Of a DNA stretch of 52,450 nucleotides, positions 23,801-34,192 are shown piece after piece. Position numbers and translations under genes: made by a program. The notes under the pieces are model-generated. The model saw nothing but the letters and a program-made list of their open reading frames with translations. It was not told the DNA's origin and did not search any database. Position 1 is the first letter of the stretch. Every line of letters starts with the position of its first letter. Source of the DNA: Branchiostoma floridae (Eukaryota; Chordata; Leptocardii; Amphioxiformes; Branchiostomatidae); the NCBI RefSeq assembly GCF_000003815.2, contig NW_023365722.1, forward strand, positions 227,537-279,986, given 5' to 3'.

Positions 23801-26800
23801 CACACCGGAAATGAGCCCTACTCGTTTTGGTTATTGTGGTGGGGTCTTTTAGGTATTCGAGGTGACTCTCCTCCAGCGCAGGACTTCCATTTAACGTATC
23901 CGATGGATGTCCCTTACCGAATCTGGGTACTCATTTTCTTCCGAGTAAAGTGAGGGCAGACGTATGAACTGCCATTCCAAGGGCACATATGGTGGACGGG
24001 TCATGTTAGGAGATTCGAACCCAGGATCCGGATCTGACTAAACACCTTACCATTACGCAACACATGCCATCACCACATGCCCAGTTTGCATCATTTCAGG
24101 AGTTTTTATAATAAAGACATCCTAGTTTGTTTCAGATGACGTCCCAGCTGGTGCTGTAGTTCCACAGCCGGTAAGCAGCACTACAGACTGTACGAGGGTC
24201 CGTCTGCATGGGGATGCCACCTACCAACGTTCCCTCATGACAACCTACACCATGACAAGCCGGACCGGCGGCGGCAGGCCTGTCTACGTTAGCGACACGG
24301 ACAGCCGAGATTTTCTCTTCTTCTTCAGTGACGAGAAGCAGTGGTGGGTCGGGCGCACTGTAGGGCAAGCCCATGGCGGCGCCTACGTGTACGACTGTGC
24401 CATGACACCGGACCAGACCAGACCAGTGTGGTATCTGTACGACAGGGGCTATTGGCGGTTCGTCCCGTCGGTTCAAGCAACCTGCGTCGGTATGTACACT
24501 GTGTCGTATTCACATTTTGTTACCTCTGGGAAAGAAGGTCTACCTCCTGACGGGAGGTTTTGAAACTGTCCGAAGTTCGGTTGTTCGTAGTTGTATCTAA
24601 CTACTCGGTGGATCATTATGTACTTTGACACATGCTTAGGCAGTACCTATGTGATAACGGAAGTTGTTTCGTTTCCATCGTAAGTTTCTTTATAGGCAAT
24701 GCAATATTTAAAGAAATCCCTAACTTTAGGAAAGTGTGGAACAGGTCATTTAGGCCGTCTGCTTGTTTTGGCTCGCACAAAATGAATTTCTTTTTCTCCA
24801 AGCAGATGTGTTGTTTTAACGCCTTTTATCTGGCGGCTTGATACGAGAAACAGCTATCAGAGATCCAAGCAGATACTGCACTGGCTCTATTGCACTGCAT
24901 TGGTTAGTACCTGTACCTGTTATGATGAACACAATGAGGCATGAAACAGAAGTGCATTGCTTTGCACTTTTTTTGATTGAGCATCATGGAATTGTTCGCA
25001 GACCAGCTCTCAATGTTGTCAAGGTCAGTCTAGAGGGTTGTTGTTACTGTTGCTGTTCTTATTTGGCTGTTAAGACTTCAGTATATTTCCAGTGAAAGTT
25101 TGAAGTTACAGGGTTGGCGTCCTTAATCATTGCGAATCCTCAGTCAGATATTGCTCCCTGATATCGGGCGCTCTGCTTCCGACCGTGCATGAAACTGCAG
25201 AGTCAGGAGACGCGGGATGGCCTAGCCCCCATGTTGATAAGTTTGATGATGGCGGTATTGTAACACACCCCATCAAAGGCTTTTGAGAGGTGCCCACTGA
25301 CGCTTTACTTTCAGTCCCGGAGAAAAAAAAAGCTATAGCAAGTCGATAAGACAGTATGTTGCCAAGCACCCTTTGGAATTCCCAAACTGTTTGCAGTCTA
25401 TCTGATCATGAGGTGCTGACAGAATTCGTCGAAAACTTTAAGAAAAAAGAGCCGTAAGAGAGACAGTTGCCAAAATCAGTTTTACCTCCATAAAAAAAAA
25501 GAGGTAAAGTTTTTAGTGTATATGTGTGTGTCTGTCTGTGTTTCCGAATATTTGTGGTCAGCATAACTTTAGAACCTCTGGATGGATTGTAATGATATTC
25601 GATCTGTGGGTAAATGCTGGGAAGACGAAGGTCGAGGTCAATTTTGGGGCCCCTGGTGTATGACCTTGGTACTGCAGCAAAATGCTTGTTTTTTTGTCTT
25701 TTGACCTGGACATGCTCTGGTCTTGATTTTTTGGTGGCAGATAGCTTGTGATGTATAAGGAAGTAATGTTATGTAAGTAATTTTCATCAATAAAGCTCCG
25801 CCCGTCTGTCTGTACTGTGGGCCGTTTATAACATTCATTTGACCTGTTGCATTTCGGATATAGCGCTAGGTGTCGCTACTTCGAATTCCGTATCAAGCAA
25901 GCGATATCCATGTTTTGCCCTTCCATTACTACTCATAATCTTTACCGCAGAAACAGAGTGTTTATCAAATCAAATGTGCAACTGCCATCGGTATGTACCT
26001 AGCAGTTTCCGCGAATTTCATGACGACTTGCATACATCGTATTACATCGTGAACAAGAGGAGTCCAACTTACTTCACTTACCGCTCAAAATGACGGCAGC
26101 GCTTTCCCCGAGAGTTTTTGTTTTAATTCGTAAACTATACCTTGGATTTCAATTTATCAGTAATTGAGGGCGAAAATAGTCATTTTTACACGTATTTGTT
26201 GACCGTTACCTAATGTTAATTCAGAAATTGAAAAAAAATCTAGGTATCCTGTAACCCGATACTTTGTCGAACGCGATTAGCGATGGAAAAGAATACCCTA
26301 GTAGCCTACCGCCGGTAACTAATTGGTGAGTGGCATGGGCATTTTTGACCAAACCACCTTCCGTTTTTTCTAGATCCTACAGTGTGTCCAAAAGCAGACT
26401 ACGAAATGTTTCACGGTGTTTGCTACAAGGACTTTGCTGAGCTGAAGACGTACGATGAAGCCAGACAGACCTGTGCGGCAGACGGGGGACTGCTGGCCAT
26501 GCCGAAGGATAGTGCGACCAACACTTTCTTGTACAATCTAGCAGAAGGTGAACTTCGTTGGATTGGGCTGAATGATCGCAACGAAGAAGGCCAGTGGGTA
26601 TTTGAAGACGGTCAAACACTGGCTTCAACCGATCAACATAGCTGGGACCAGGATCAACCGAACAATTATGGAGGAGCGCAGGACTGTGCCAGTCTTCTTG
26701 ATTCCTCTCCTTCCTGGAATGATGAGCCCTGCGTTTATGAAAGGGGCTTCATCTGTGAGCTAGGTATGTATTATCATAATGATAACAATAATGATAAGGT

Positions 26801-29800
26801 CAGAGCAAGTGCATTTTATGAATGACATCAGCGCGCGCATTAGTTTTCGCCTGATTTCAGAAAAAAAACAAGATTTTTTTTCTTCTGTGGGGATGGTCAA
26901 CATGACGATAAAGTACCTATATGAGCAAATATATTGTGTTGTAGCCTAATAATTGTACTTGTAGAAGTGCCACTTGTGAGGTACCCAGGACTGTAGTTGT
27001 AGAAATAAAACTTATTAATGGATCGTTGTAAAAGTGACACCAATTTGGAAGATATGAGTGTGTTTACCAACTTTGTTGGTGATGCCAGTCTACCACACTA
27101 GTGTCACTTTTACCACACCAGTACATGTCTTAAATACAGGAATGAATGCATTGTTGGCTCTGATACCATGTTTTGTCTCTTTAATTCTTTTTACAACAGT
27201 CATCATAACTTTATGGTGCCTATTTTTTGAAAATGTAGCCATATTGTTTTTTTTCACCCATCTTGTTTTTTTCGCACTATTTTTGCAGTCTGCAGAGGAC
27301 GTCATCCATAAAATTTACTTGCTGTGGCCTAACACACCGTTACGATTAATAAGTCACAAACCTTATCAAAACTAATTGATAATGGTACGGTTTTGAAAAG
27401 TTTGTTCTTGTTATTATCAGACGCCACTGATGTTCAATGCAGTAAATGTCGACCAATTCACATTAACACTAACATTAACCAAGTATTATATAGGCTTAAG
27501 TGTCCGCGCTAAATTTAAGGTATATAATCTACCAAACGTTGCGTGATAAAACTACCAAATTTGGTGACTTTTCTTTAAATGAAGTGCCAGGTCCAGAAAT
27601 CTAAAACACATTAACGTCGACTTGACACCTACTTACCACACACAAATCAACTCCACAGTAAGTCCTGGTCAAAATACGTAACACAAAACTACTGCAGAGC
27701 CAAGGTCAACATACAAGGGCCAAAAATCGACTTTCTCCAACACCACCCACCCACCTTACAAAAACCAATCAAAATTCTTCCAGTGGTTCTTGAGTTATGA
27801 CCCCACATAACCACAAATTTTAAAGCAAAAACAATAAAGGCAAAACAATGCTGCCAGCTTTTATTGAAATAACAATGAAGTAAGGAATTATGCTTTGTCA
27901 AGTTGCAACGAAAACGGCAAAGGGTTCCTGGCTGTTTTACTATAACATTAACCTTGTAATTATACTTGAATGTAAGTTCATCTGTGACGGTAGTTAACAT
28001 AATGATATGATTTTTAAGACTTTATATCCGTACACAAGAATAAAGCGCTTACCAACAAGCTTTCGATCAGTCCTCTGATCCTTCTCAAGTTGTAATGACC
28101 CAAGACCTAGGTCGCACTTCCGGAACGGAAGTGTGACGTCAGTAAAGGGTCAAAGGTGCTTGACAGTAATTAATTTAGTCTAAAATTTATTATTGTATAT
28201 TCAAAATTGATGATAATGTGATGACGTAAATGTCCAGAATGCAAGACCATTTCATAACACGTATAATATGATTACTATAAGTCTAATTTTTTCTATCCAT
28301 ATAAACGAGTTTTTTGTCAAAATGTATTCTGCTAACATCTGATCCTATTCAGACCGAGCTTTTTCGTTAGTCTAGGTTGAGGGGTGAAGGGTCGAGGCCA
28401 GCGTTTGAAACTCCTAAACGACTTATCATATAAACTTAGGGAGAATAATGAACAAGTAAAATATAAGGAATGTAGGAATTTAACATAATTTGACGTCAGT
28501 TTGACGTCATGTATGTGATTATCATCTTGAACCATGGAAAAGGGTATTTCCAGAAAATTTCAAGGTATGCACCAAAATTTAATACCCAGTGTAGATAACA
28601 GAATAATAATGTCTCCTACGACTTATTTGGTCAATACCAACATTAATGACGTCAAATCGATGGAATAAAATGACGTCATACATATTTTTGAATTTTCAAA
28701 AATACATTTTTTAACTAACAATCGCAAAAGACATCCAAAATAGACCGAATACGTTTACTAGAACGTTTTTTGTTCATTAAAAATTCAGGTAGTTACAGTA
28801 GATTAATTAATCTATGCTCTATCTTGGATTTTGGCCGATGATGTCATTAAATTAGCAAATTTGATGGCTATAGCGTAAGCCGTTCATGCGTTAAGTGTGG
28901 GCCTAAAAAGCGCCCCCCGTTCTGAATAAGGGTCGCTGATCCAGCATAATGAATCCAAAATAAACTAGAGTTCCACGACCCCATACCTTCGCCAAATAAG
29001 CCTACCTTTCTTTACAACTGCTGTATTAATTGTGTTTGTCATTGATTATGCAAATAACGTTCTCATTTGCAAAAATTACTCCAGCTGATCATCTCCTCCA
29101 CCAGACAGCAGACGTACACAATCTATGTTAAGAAAGAAGGCTTTTATCGCATTTTCTGATAATTTATGCAAATGAGATCTTTATGCAAATGAGGATCTCA
29201 TTTGCATAATTGATGTTTAACGATGATCACCTGTACATAACTTCCAAATGCTACAAGTAAAAATTTCCTGTCATTTACCACAATGAAATAGTAGCATTTT
29301 CTCATTAATTATGCAAATTAGGTCTTTATTTTGCATATACATCAATCAATATTCCTGTCCTTCTCAGTTATAAATGTTACCTGTTGCAATGGTCCCATAT
29401 TGGAACTGAGCGCATTTACCAAATTTCCTAATTAATTAAGCAAAAGCAAATTAGGCCATACCAATTTAATTTGTTGGTTCAATGTTCAATGTTCAGAACT
29501 TAATATCAAACCAGGAAGTTCCGCTGCAGTCCCGTTAAAGCCTGCTAGGGGGCCCAAAATCTAATCTTTTCTAGGTCTCTTCTAGACCTCCCCACATACC
29601 GAATATCAATACAATCCATCCAGGCATTCTCGTACACAATCTATGTTAAGAAAGAAGGCTTTAATCGCATTTTCTGATAATTTATGCAAATCAATGTTCG
29701 ACGATGTTCAGCTGTACATAACTTCCAAATTCTACAAGTAAGAAGTTACTGTCATTTACCACAATGAAATTATAGCATTTTCTCATTAATTGTGCAAATT

Positions 29801-32800
29801 AGGTCTTTATTTTGCATAATATATATCAATCAATATTCTTCTCCTTCTCAGTTACAAATGTCACATGTTGCAATGGTCCCATAATGGAACTGAGCGTGTT
29901 CATAAAATTTCCTAATTAATTATGCAAATTAGATACCAATTTGCATAATTTTACGTCATTATATGAAGCATCACTTAAGCTGTCTACATACCAAAAATCA
30001 TGACAATCCGTCAACTCATTCTTGAGTTATTCCCTTTCAAAGTCTGACACTAAACCCGCCCTGCAGTTCCAAAACAAGCCGCTAGGGGGCCCAAACCTAT
30101 ACCACTTACTCTCGACATCAAAAGCTATCCACCACTTAAAAATCATGCCGCAGCATGTCCAAAACTCGAGATATCAAACCAGGCAGTTTCGCTGCAGTAC
30201 CGTAAGAGGCCGCTAGGAGGCCCAGAATCTAATCGTTTTTAGGTCTCAACAAGACCTACCCACATACCGAATATTAATACAATCCATCCAGGCGTTCTTG
30301 AGTTATGGTGGTCTTCTACAGACATAGAAACATACACACATACACACGCTACCCAAAATATAACCTTCTTGGCGAAGGTAATGAATAAAAGTCTACACAT
30401 CTGTGAAGATGACAACCATGTTCTTTTTACTAGGAACTCGAAAAACCCTTTTTGGCCAATTCGCAAAGAAGGTATTAAAACTTGAACTTGAATTACATTC
30501 CGTTTGTGTAGATGACGATGAATGTGTGGATGGGAGTCACACGTGCAGCCTCAACGCCTCCTGTACCAACACACTACGTGGTTTTACATGTGATTGTAAT
30601 TCAGGCTTCAATGGCAACGGTGTCACCTGTACTGGTAATAAAGTGTTCCTTATGTTAACGTTACTGACATTTTCTAATCATTTATCCCGTCCTTTGAATG
30701 CTTATCTTTAAAATCTTTGTACAATTGTGCAGATGACGATGAATGTGCTCATGGAAGACACAACTGCAGCTCCGATGCCACATGTTCAAACCAAGTCGGC
30801 AGTTTTACCTGCACTTGTACACCAGGCTATAGCGTGAACGGCGTAACATGCACTGGTAATCATGTATTCCCTGTATTCTTGTTTCTAACATTATGTAACT
30901 GACTATCTAACTACTATGCATGCAAATATGTGTACCATTGGTTTAGATGACAATGGATGTGTGTATATTTTAAACATTGCTGTTTACCTGCTGTTCATTT
31001 TTTTGTTGCATTCAACATAATACGAAACAATTTTGACATATCTTTTCAGAGAAAAGTACAGGAACTGCAACCATTGTCGGTATCGTGATCGGAGCGGTTG
31101 CATTTGTCGCCCTGGCGGCTGCTCTCGTCTACATTTTCGCAGTAAAGAAAATCTGCTGTAAGGATGAGACTGAAGAAGGTGAATAAGAATTCTGTTTGCA
31201 TTTTTTAATTGAGGTTTAGATTTTGTTTCAAATTTGATATGTTAGGAATGCATAGCTGCCGTGGAAATACAATTGTGGTATCTAAATATCACCAAAAATA
31301 TATAATTGTTAACTGAAATGTTACTTTTCCTTGTCTCCTGCCTATGCTCATTCTATATTCTTCTTTCTTTTTTTTATTTCTATTTTTGCCAACAAGAGGA
31401 TGTCTTGAGGAGTGTATATCTGTGTACGTATGTGAATTGTGTGTTTTTATGTGCACGTCTGTGTGTGTGAATGTGTGTGTGTGTGTCATCACTGTGAACA
31501 CGATGACTCAAGAATGCCTGAATGGAATATTTTGCAATTGATATTTAATATTTGGGTTGGTCTTTATTAAAACATACAACCTCATACCCCCATGAAATGT
31601 TTAGAGTTTTTGTAAATTTTATGCAAATGACTTACACACGTACATGCTTAATGCCTGGTGGTGTTCATCATTGTCTAACGTACACATGTCACAAGTATAA
31701 AACTCCCATCATTAATCATTAAGCGGTTTTGCAATTTTCGCATATATTATGCAAATCAGTTCCTCATTAGCATATTTGGTATCTGCTTATGTTCCATCTA
31801 TCATAATGTACATGTGTAACATTTATTGAAGTCCAGTTTTTGAAAACAATGGAATTATGCAATTTCCATATCAATTATGCAAAAATTCGGTCCCCATTTG
31901 CATAACAAGGATACCATTATGAACATCTTTGCCTACGCTACACGCACACCTAAAATGGTGTCAATCCGTCATTCCTTTATGCAGCTATCCTCTTTGGAAT
32001 GTCTTGACAAAAATGCCCCTGCAGTTCCATAAATAAATGGTAGGGGGATGAAACTTGCTCCACTTTGCCATGACACTGAAAGAAATCTAGTACAAAAATG
32101 TCAAGACCATATCATGTTTGGGACAAGATACACATTGAAAAAAAACTGCTATGATAGATTTTTTCATGAATTATGCAGATTTACCCCTATTTTGTATAAT
32201 TAGTCTTTTTATTTTGTACAACATTGCCTAAGGTACCTACATACCTAAAATCATGACAAGTCGTTATTCCCTTCTCGAGTTATCCATCCCAAAACTAGTC
32301 GCTAGGGGGGGGGGCAAACTTATGTCTCTTATTCCTGAGCACAAGAGCTATCTACTATTAAAAATTCGTAACCATACCTTGTTCAGAGCATGAGATGGTA
32401 AAACCGGAATTTACGCTCAGTACCAAGTGAAGTCGAAAATCTAATCATTTCCAGCTTTTATCACACCCAACCAACACACCAAGTATGAAACCAAACCATC
32501 CTGCCGTTCTTGAGTGGTCTTGTTGACAGATAGACAAACTCTACTGAAAATATAACCTCCATGACATTTCATGTCCATGGAGGTAATCAGTGAAAATCCT
32601 ATAATACGACCCGCAGGCTCGTAACTGAGAGAGACAGAGAAGAATATTGATGGATATCATTTATGTACATGAAAATGTAATCTACATAAACAATAGGAAA
32701 AATAAAATTTCACAATGGTTAATAATTTGTGACTCATCCTTGCTGTATTTTGGAGGTAGATAAATCGAAAAAAAACATGCTGTAACACTGGGGCAAATAT

Positions 32801-33248
32801 TCCATCTCTGCCTGTGCCTCCCTCTATATATACAACATTATATATATATTGTTGATGCTATATCTAGACAGACTAACAAGCGCAGAATTTTCTATTTAAG
32901 GAATACGAAACTTCTTTGATTATTAATGATGTTCCAGGAGATGCTGAGTATGAGGAGCCTTCTAATCGAGCTTCGACAAATAGTGAAGAAATTTACGCAG
33001 TTCCCATGGACGACTACAACGTTCCCATGGAGACCGTCAACGCCCCACCCCTACCACCCACGCCTGATGTACACTATCGGAACCAAAGTTTCATTTCAGA
33101 AGAAGCGACTCAGGATAACGGGCTGTATCTAGACTTTGGTCCTCAAGGGGGCGTCTCGACAACAACCGGAAGCGGAACTGACGACTACGAGATTCCTGTC
33201 GAGACCGTCGACACACCACCCCGACCACAAGACCCTGCTGACCACTAG
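20756..33248 (+). CDS. Receptor A: mosaic C-type lectin/EGF receptor, complete
   Basis: Join 20756-20837, 23355-23648, 24136-24489, 26374-26763, 30512-30634, 30733-30855, 31050-31178, 32938-33248; 601 aa. All seven introns are phase 1. Order: signal peptide (1-27), two related Trp-rich modules (28-125, 126-243), long-form CTLD (244-373), two calcium-binding EGFs (374-455), membrane segment (about 460-487), tail (499-601). Start chosen at 20756 because MTGPC is conserved in receptor B, while the upstream ATG at 20741 is not. The CTLD has WIGL, QPN and WND; the EGFs have DDDEC. The tail has YEEP, YAVP, YNVP and YEIP, a pattern bound by Crk-type SH2 domains, and YRNQ, a Grb2-type site. Likely an adhesion or recognition receptor; the ligand is unknown. 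Confidence 0.85.
21010..22083. mobile_element. Non-coding inverted-repeat element, family M, copy 1
   Basis: CTCCATAAA at 21011-21019 is inverted at 22075-22083 (TTTATGGAG). The body, with phrases like ATAAATTATGCAAG.. and CTTGAGTTATTTTGTTGACAGACAG, matches 31590-32585. No coding frame. Related pieces lie at 28986-30378, 42690-43100 and 45340-45780. Confidence 0.65.
22364..22437 (+). other. tRNA-like sequence (degenerate, SINE head or pseudo-tRNA)
   Basis: Has an A-box-like TAGCTCAATTGATAAGAGC and a B box GGTTCGAACCC at correct spacing, and GACC/GGTC that could pair as an anticodon stem. The loop is too long (poly-A) and the acceptor stem does not pair, so I do not call a functional tRNA. 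Confidence 0.45.
23355..23648 (+). CDS. Receptor A exon: Trp-rich module 1
   Basis: Phase 1-1, about 98 residues. Key pattern: CPTVVLYG, YTMTGDTREGRPVY, CYFLYYRG, WWVGPQVG, GSVYVRD, FFLWDGQW, VKIAC. The same spacing recurs in the next exon, so it is a repeated domain. I cannot give it a family name. Confidence 0.82.
23833..24060 (-). mobile_element. Diverged tRNA-derived SINE
   Basis: Shares GACTTCCATTTAACGT, GGGTACTCATTTTC, GAGTAAAGTGAGG and CCAAGGGCAC with the clearer SINE at 44450-44826, in the same orientation. A B-box-like GGTTCGAATCT lies on the minus strand near 24010. Confidence 0.65.
24136..24489 (+). CDS. Receptor A exon: linker and Trp-rich module 2
   Basis: Phase 1-1. A short linker DDVPAGAVVPQPVSSTTD precedes a second copy of the module: YTMTSRTGGGRPVY, FLFFFSDEK, WWVGRTVG, GGAYVYD, PVWYLYDRGYW, VQATC. 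One N-terminal and one C-terminal Cys as in module 1. Confidence 0.82.
25490..25830. repeat. Dispersed lancelet-type repeat fragment
   Basis: Starts with a small hairpin (TTTACCTC / GAGGTAAA at 25482-25509) and contains CCTCTGGATGGATTGTAATG, a phrase found in inverted form in the family M copies (for example CAATCCATCCAGG near 30280). Non-coding. Confidence 0.45.
26374..26763 (+). CDS. Receptor A exon: C-type lectin domain
   Basis: Phase 1-1, 130 residues, whole domain in one exon. Six cysteines of the long-form fold (VCPK, GVCY, RQTC, AQDC, DEPC, FICE). WIGLNDRNEEGQWVFEDG is the core. The sugar/Ca2+ site region reads QPN rather than the EPN of both receptor B domains, with WND intact. Confidence 0.92.
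26960..27400 (+). repeat. Dispersed repeat, inverted copy at 41250-41690
   Basis: The stretch around 27100-27300 (GTGTCACTTTTACCACACCAG.., AATACAGGAATGAATGCA..) matches the reverse complement of 41380-41620. Open frames in both are by-products. Confidence 0.55.
27530..28810. mobile_element. Insertion of about 1.28 kb specific to receptor A's intron
   Basis: Absent from both matching introns of receptor B. Holds a small hairpin (CACTTCCG / CGGAAGTG at 28112-28130) and several TGACGTCA-type sites, and ends near the palindrome TAGATTAATTAATCTA (28799-28814). No transposase; class unknown. Confidence 0.5.
28986..30378. mobile_element. Non-coding inverted-repeat element, family M, copy 2
   Basis: CCTTCGCCAA at 28986-28995 is inverted at 30369-30378 (TTGGCGAAGG). 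The body has an internal duplication (about 29100-29460 and 29630-29960). Receptor B's matching introns lack it. The terminal repeats differ in sequence from copy 1 although the bodies are related. Confidence 0.7.
30512..30634 (+). CDS. Receptor A exon: calcium-binding EGF 1 (type a)
   Basis: Phase 1-1, 41 residues: DDDECVDGSHTC.., CTNTLRGFTCDC. DxDEC and CxNxxxxFxC are the calcium-binding and Asn-hydroxylation consensus. Confidence 0.92.
30733..30855 (+). CDS. Receptor A exon: calcium-binding EGF 2 (type b)
   Basis: Phase 1-1: DDDECAHGRHNC.., CSNQVGSFTCTC. Calcium-binding consensus intact. Confidence 0.92.
30947..30985 (+). pseudogene. EGF exon fossil in receptor A
   Basis: TTTAG acceptor then DDNGCVY: the start of an EGF exon with Glu changed to Gly and no further cysteines or donor. 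Its flank matches the fossil near 52227 in receptor B. Confidence 0.5.
31050..31178 (+). CDS. Receptor A exon: transmembrane segment
   Basis: Phase 1-1: EKSTGTAT, about 25 hydrophobic residues (IVGIVIGAVAFVALAAALVY..), then KKICCKDETEE. The CC pair after the membrane may be palmitoylated. Confidence 0.9.
31590..32585. mobile_element. Non-coding inverted-repeat element, family M, copy 3
   Basis: CATGAAATGT at 31591-31600 is inverted at 32564-32573 (ACATTTCATG). The body matches 21010-22083. Lies in the last intron of receptor A. Confidence 0.6.
32938..33248 (+). CDS. Receptor A last exon: phosphotyrosine-type tail
   Basis: 102 residues and a TAG stop. Y503 (YEEP), Y518 (YAVP), Y525 (YNVP), Y582 (YEIP) fit YxxP; Y545 (YRNQ) fits YxN. 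A 20-residue block is repeated: DDYNVPMETVNAPPLP and DDYEIPVETVDTPPRP. The acceptor at 32937 is used because the earlier AG at 32900 leads to a stop. Confidence 0.85.
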
Positions 33249-33457
33249 GGAAAATTTCAGTATTTCCGGACAGTCGCAGATAACCCACTTTCAGATTGAG
33301 ATTTTGTATAGTACAAATGTTTTAATACAGAGTTGTTCTATGCAAAAAGTACTTTCCCAGATTCTGCTTTAAAACTTAATGTTCGTTTATGCTACATATT
33401 AATTGTCAGTGAATATCCGTTTAGTTGTAAATGGTCAAAGCAATATTCATCTTTTAA

Positions 33458-34140
33458 CCCTCAAACCACCGTAGCTTTTTTGTAACGTAGATTACCGTAT
33501 GGGGTCAAAACTGACCCCAAAACATTTTGTACAAATACAGTTTTTTGTGTGACTCTTTTTGTGAATTTTATATATGTTTAGTTTCATTAATCTATGTGGA
33601 ACAGTCTGACATGATTGGGTGAGAATATTTCTAGCTCATTGTCATAATTTATGCAAAAGATCATGAGGACCACATTTTGCACCAATGCTATTCAGACCGG
33701 GAAGGAGGCTCAATATTCATAATTTATGCTAATTTAATGACGTCATCAGGCAAAATCCAAGATGGCGGCCGAGATTTCCTAAATGACGTCATAATGTCGT
33801 CATATAACATGATATTGGCACAAAAGCTGTTACAAAAATTTTGGCTTACATGTACATCATTTTCTGAAAGTTTCGTGATCCTAAGATAAGTAGTTCAGGT
33901 GTGGATCGCAAAAGTTTGTTTAAAAAAATGCTGGGGTCAGTTTTGACCCCACTGGACCATACATAAACTTTCTAAGATAACTTAATCAATAATGAGCCAA
34001 TCTCGTTAAAAACGTATAAGAAGTTATAGGACATATATACAAACTCATGGGAGGAAATTTGTTTTCGACCAGAAATGCCATAATGGCACACATCGATATA
34101 CGCCTGGGGTCAGTTTTGACCCCATACGGTGGTTTGAGGG
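33458..34140. mobile_element. PiggyBac-like non-autonomous element, 683 bp
   Basis: Inverted terminal repeats starting CCCTCAAACCACCGTA (33458-33473) with their complement at 34125-34140, flanked by TTAA at 33454-33457 and 34141-34144. Three copies of the palindromic GGGGTCAGTTTTGACCCC lie at about 33500-33518, 33933-33950 and 34106-34123. The matching site near 8520 has no element. TTAA duplication and CCCT ends are typical of piggyBac. No transposase. Confidence 0.85.
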
Positions 34141-34165
34141 TTAACGTGTTTGTAAATAATTGCAA

Positions 34166-34192
34166 TATATATATATATATATATATATATAT
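34166..34192. repeat. (TA)n microsatellite
   Basis: AT dinucleotide run; the matching place in unit 1 (8547-8554) is much shorter. Confidence 0.9.

Larger units (their letters stand above)
26764..30511 (+). other. CTLD-to-EGF intron of receptor A, enlarged by insertions
   Basis: Core sequence matches the equivalent introns of receptor B (48180-48728 and 50034-50562). Against them this copy carries extra DNA at about 27530-28800 and a family M element at 28986-30378. No exon recognised. Confidence 0.7.

Noticed and set aside
25951-25990. Mini-exon candidate (ETECLSNQMCNCHR) between ACCGCAG and GTATGT in receptor A.
   Set aside because: Phases are 1 to 2, which would break the frame into the CTLD exon, and the matching part of receptor B has nothing alike.
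27058-27375. 105-codon hydrophobic open frame.
   Set aside because: Lies in a dispersed repeat whose inverted copy has a different, broken frame; no membrane-protein family recognised.
32881-32937. Earlier acceptor for the last exon of receptor A at TTTAAG (32900).
   Set aside because: It leads in phase 1 to FDY then a TAA stop, removing the Tyr-rich tail.
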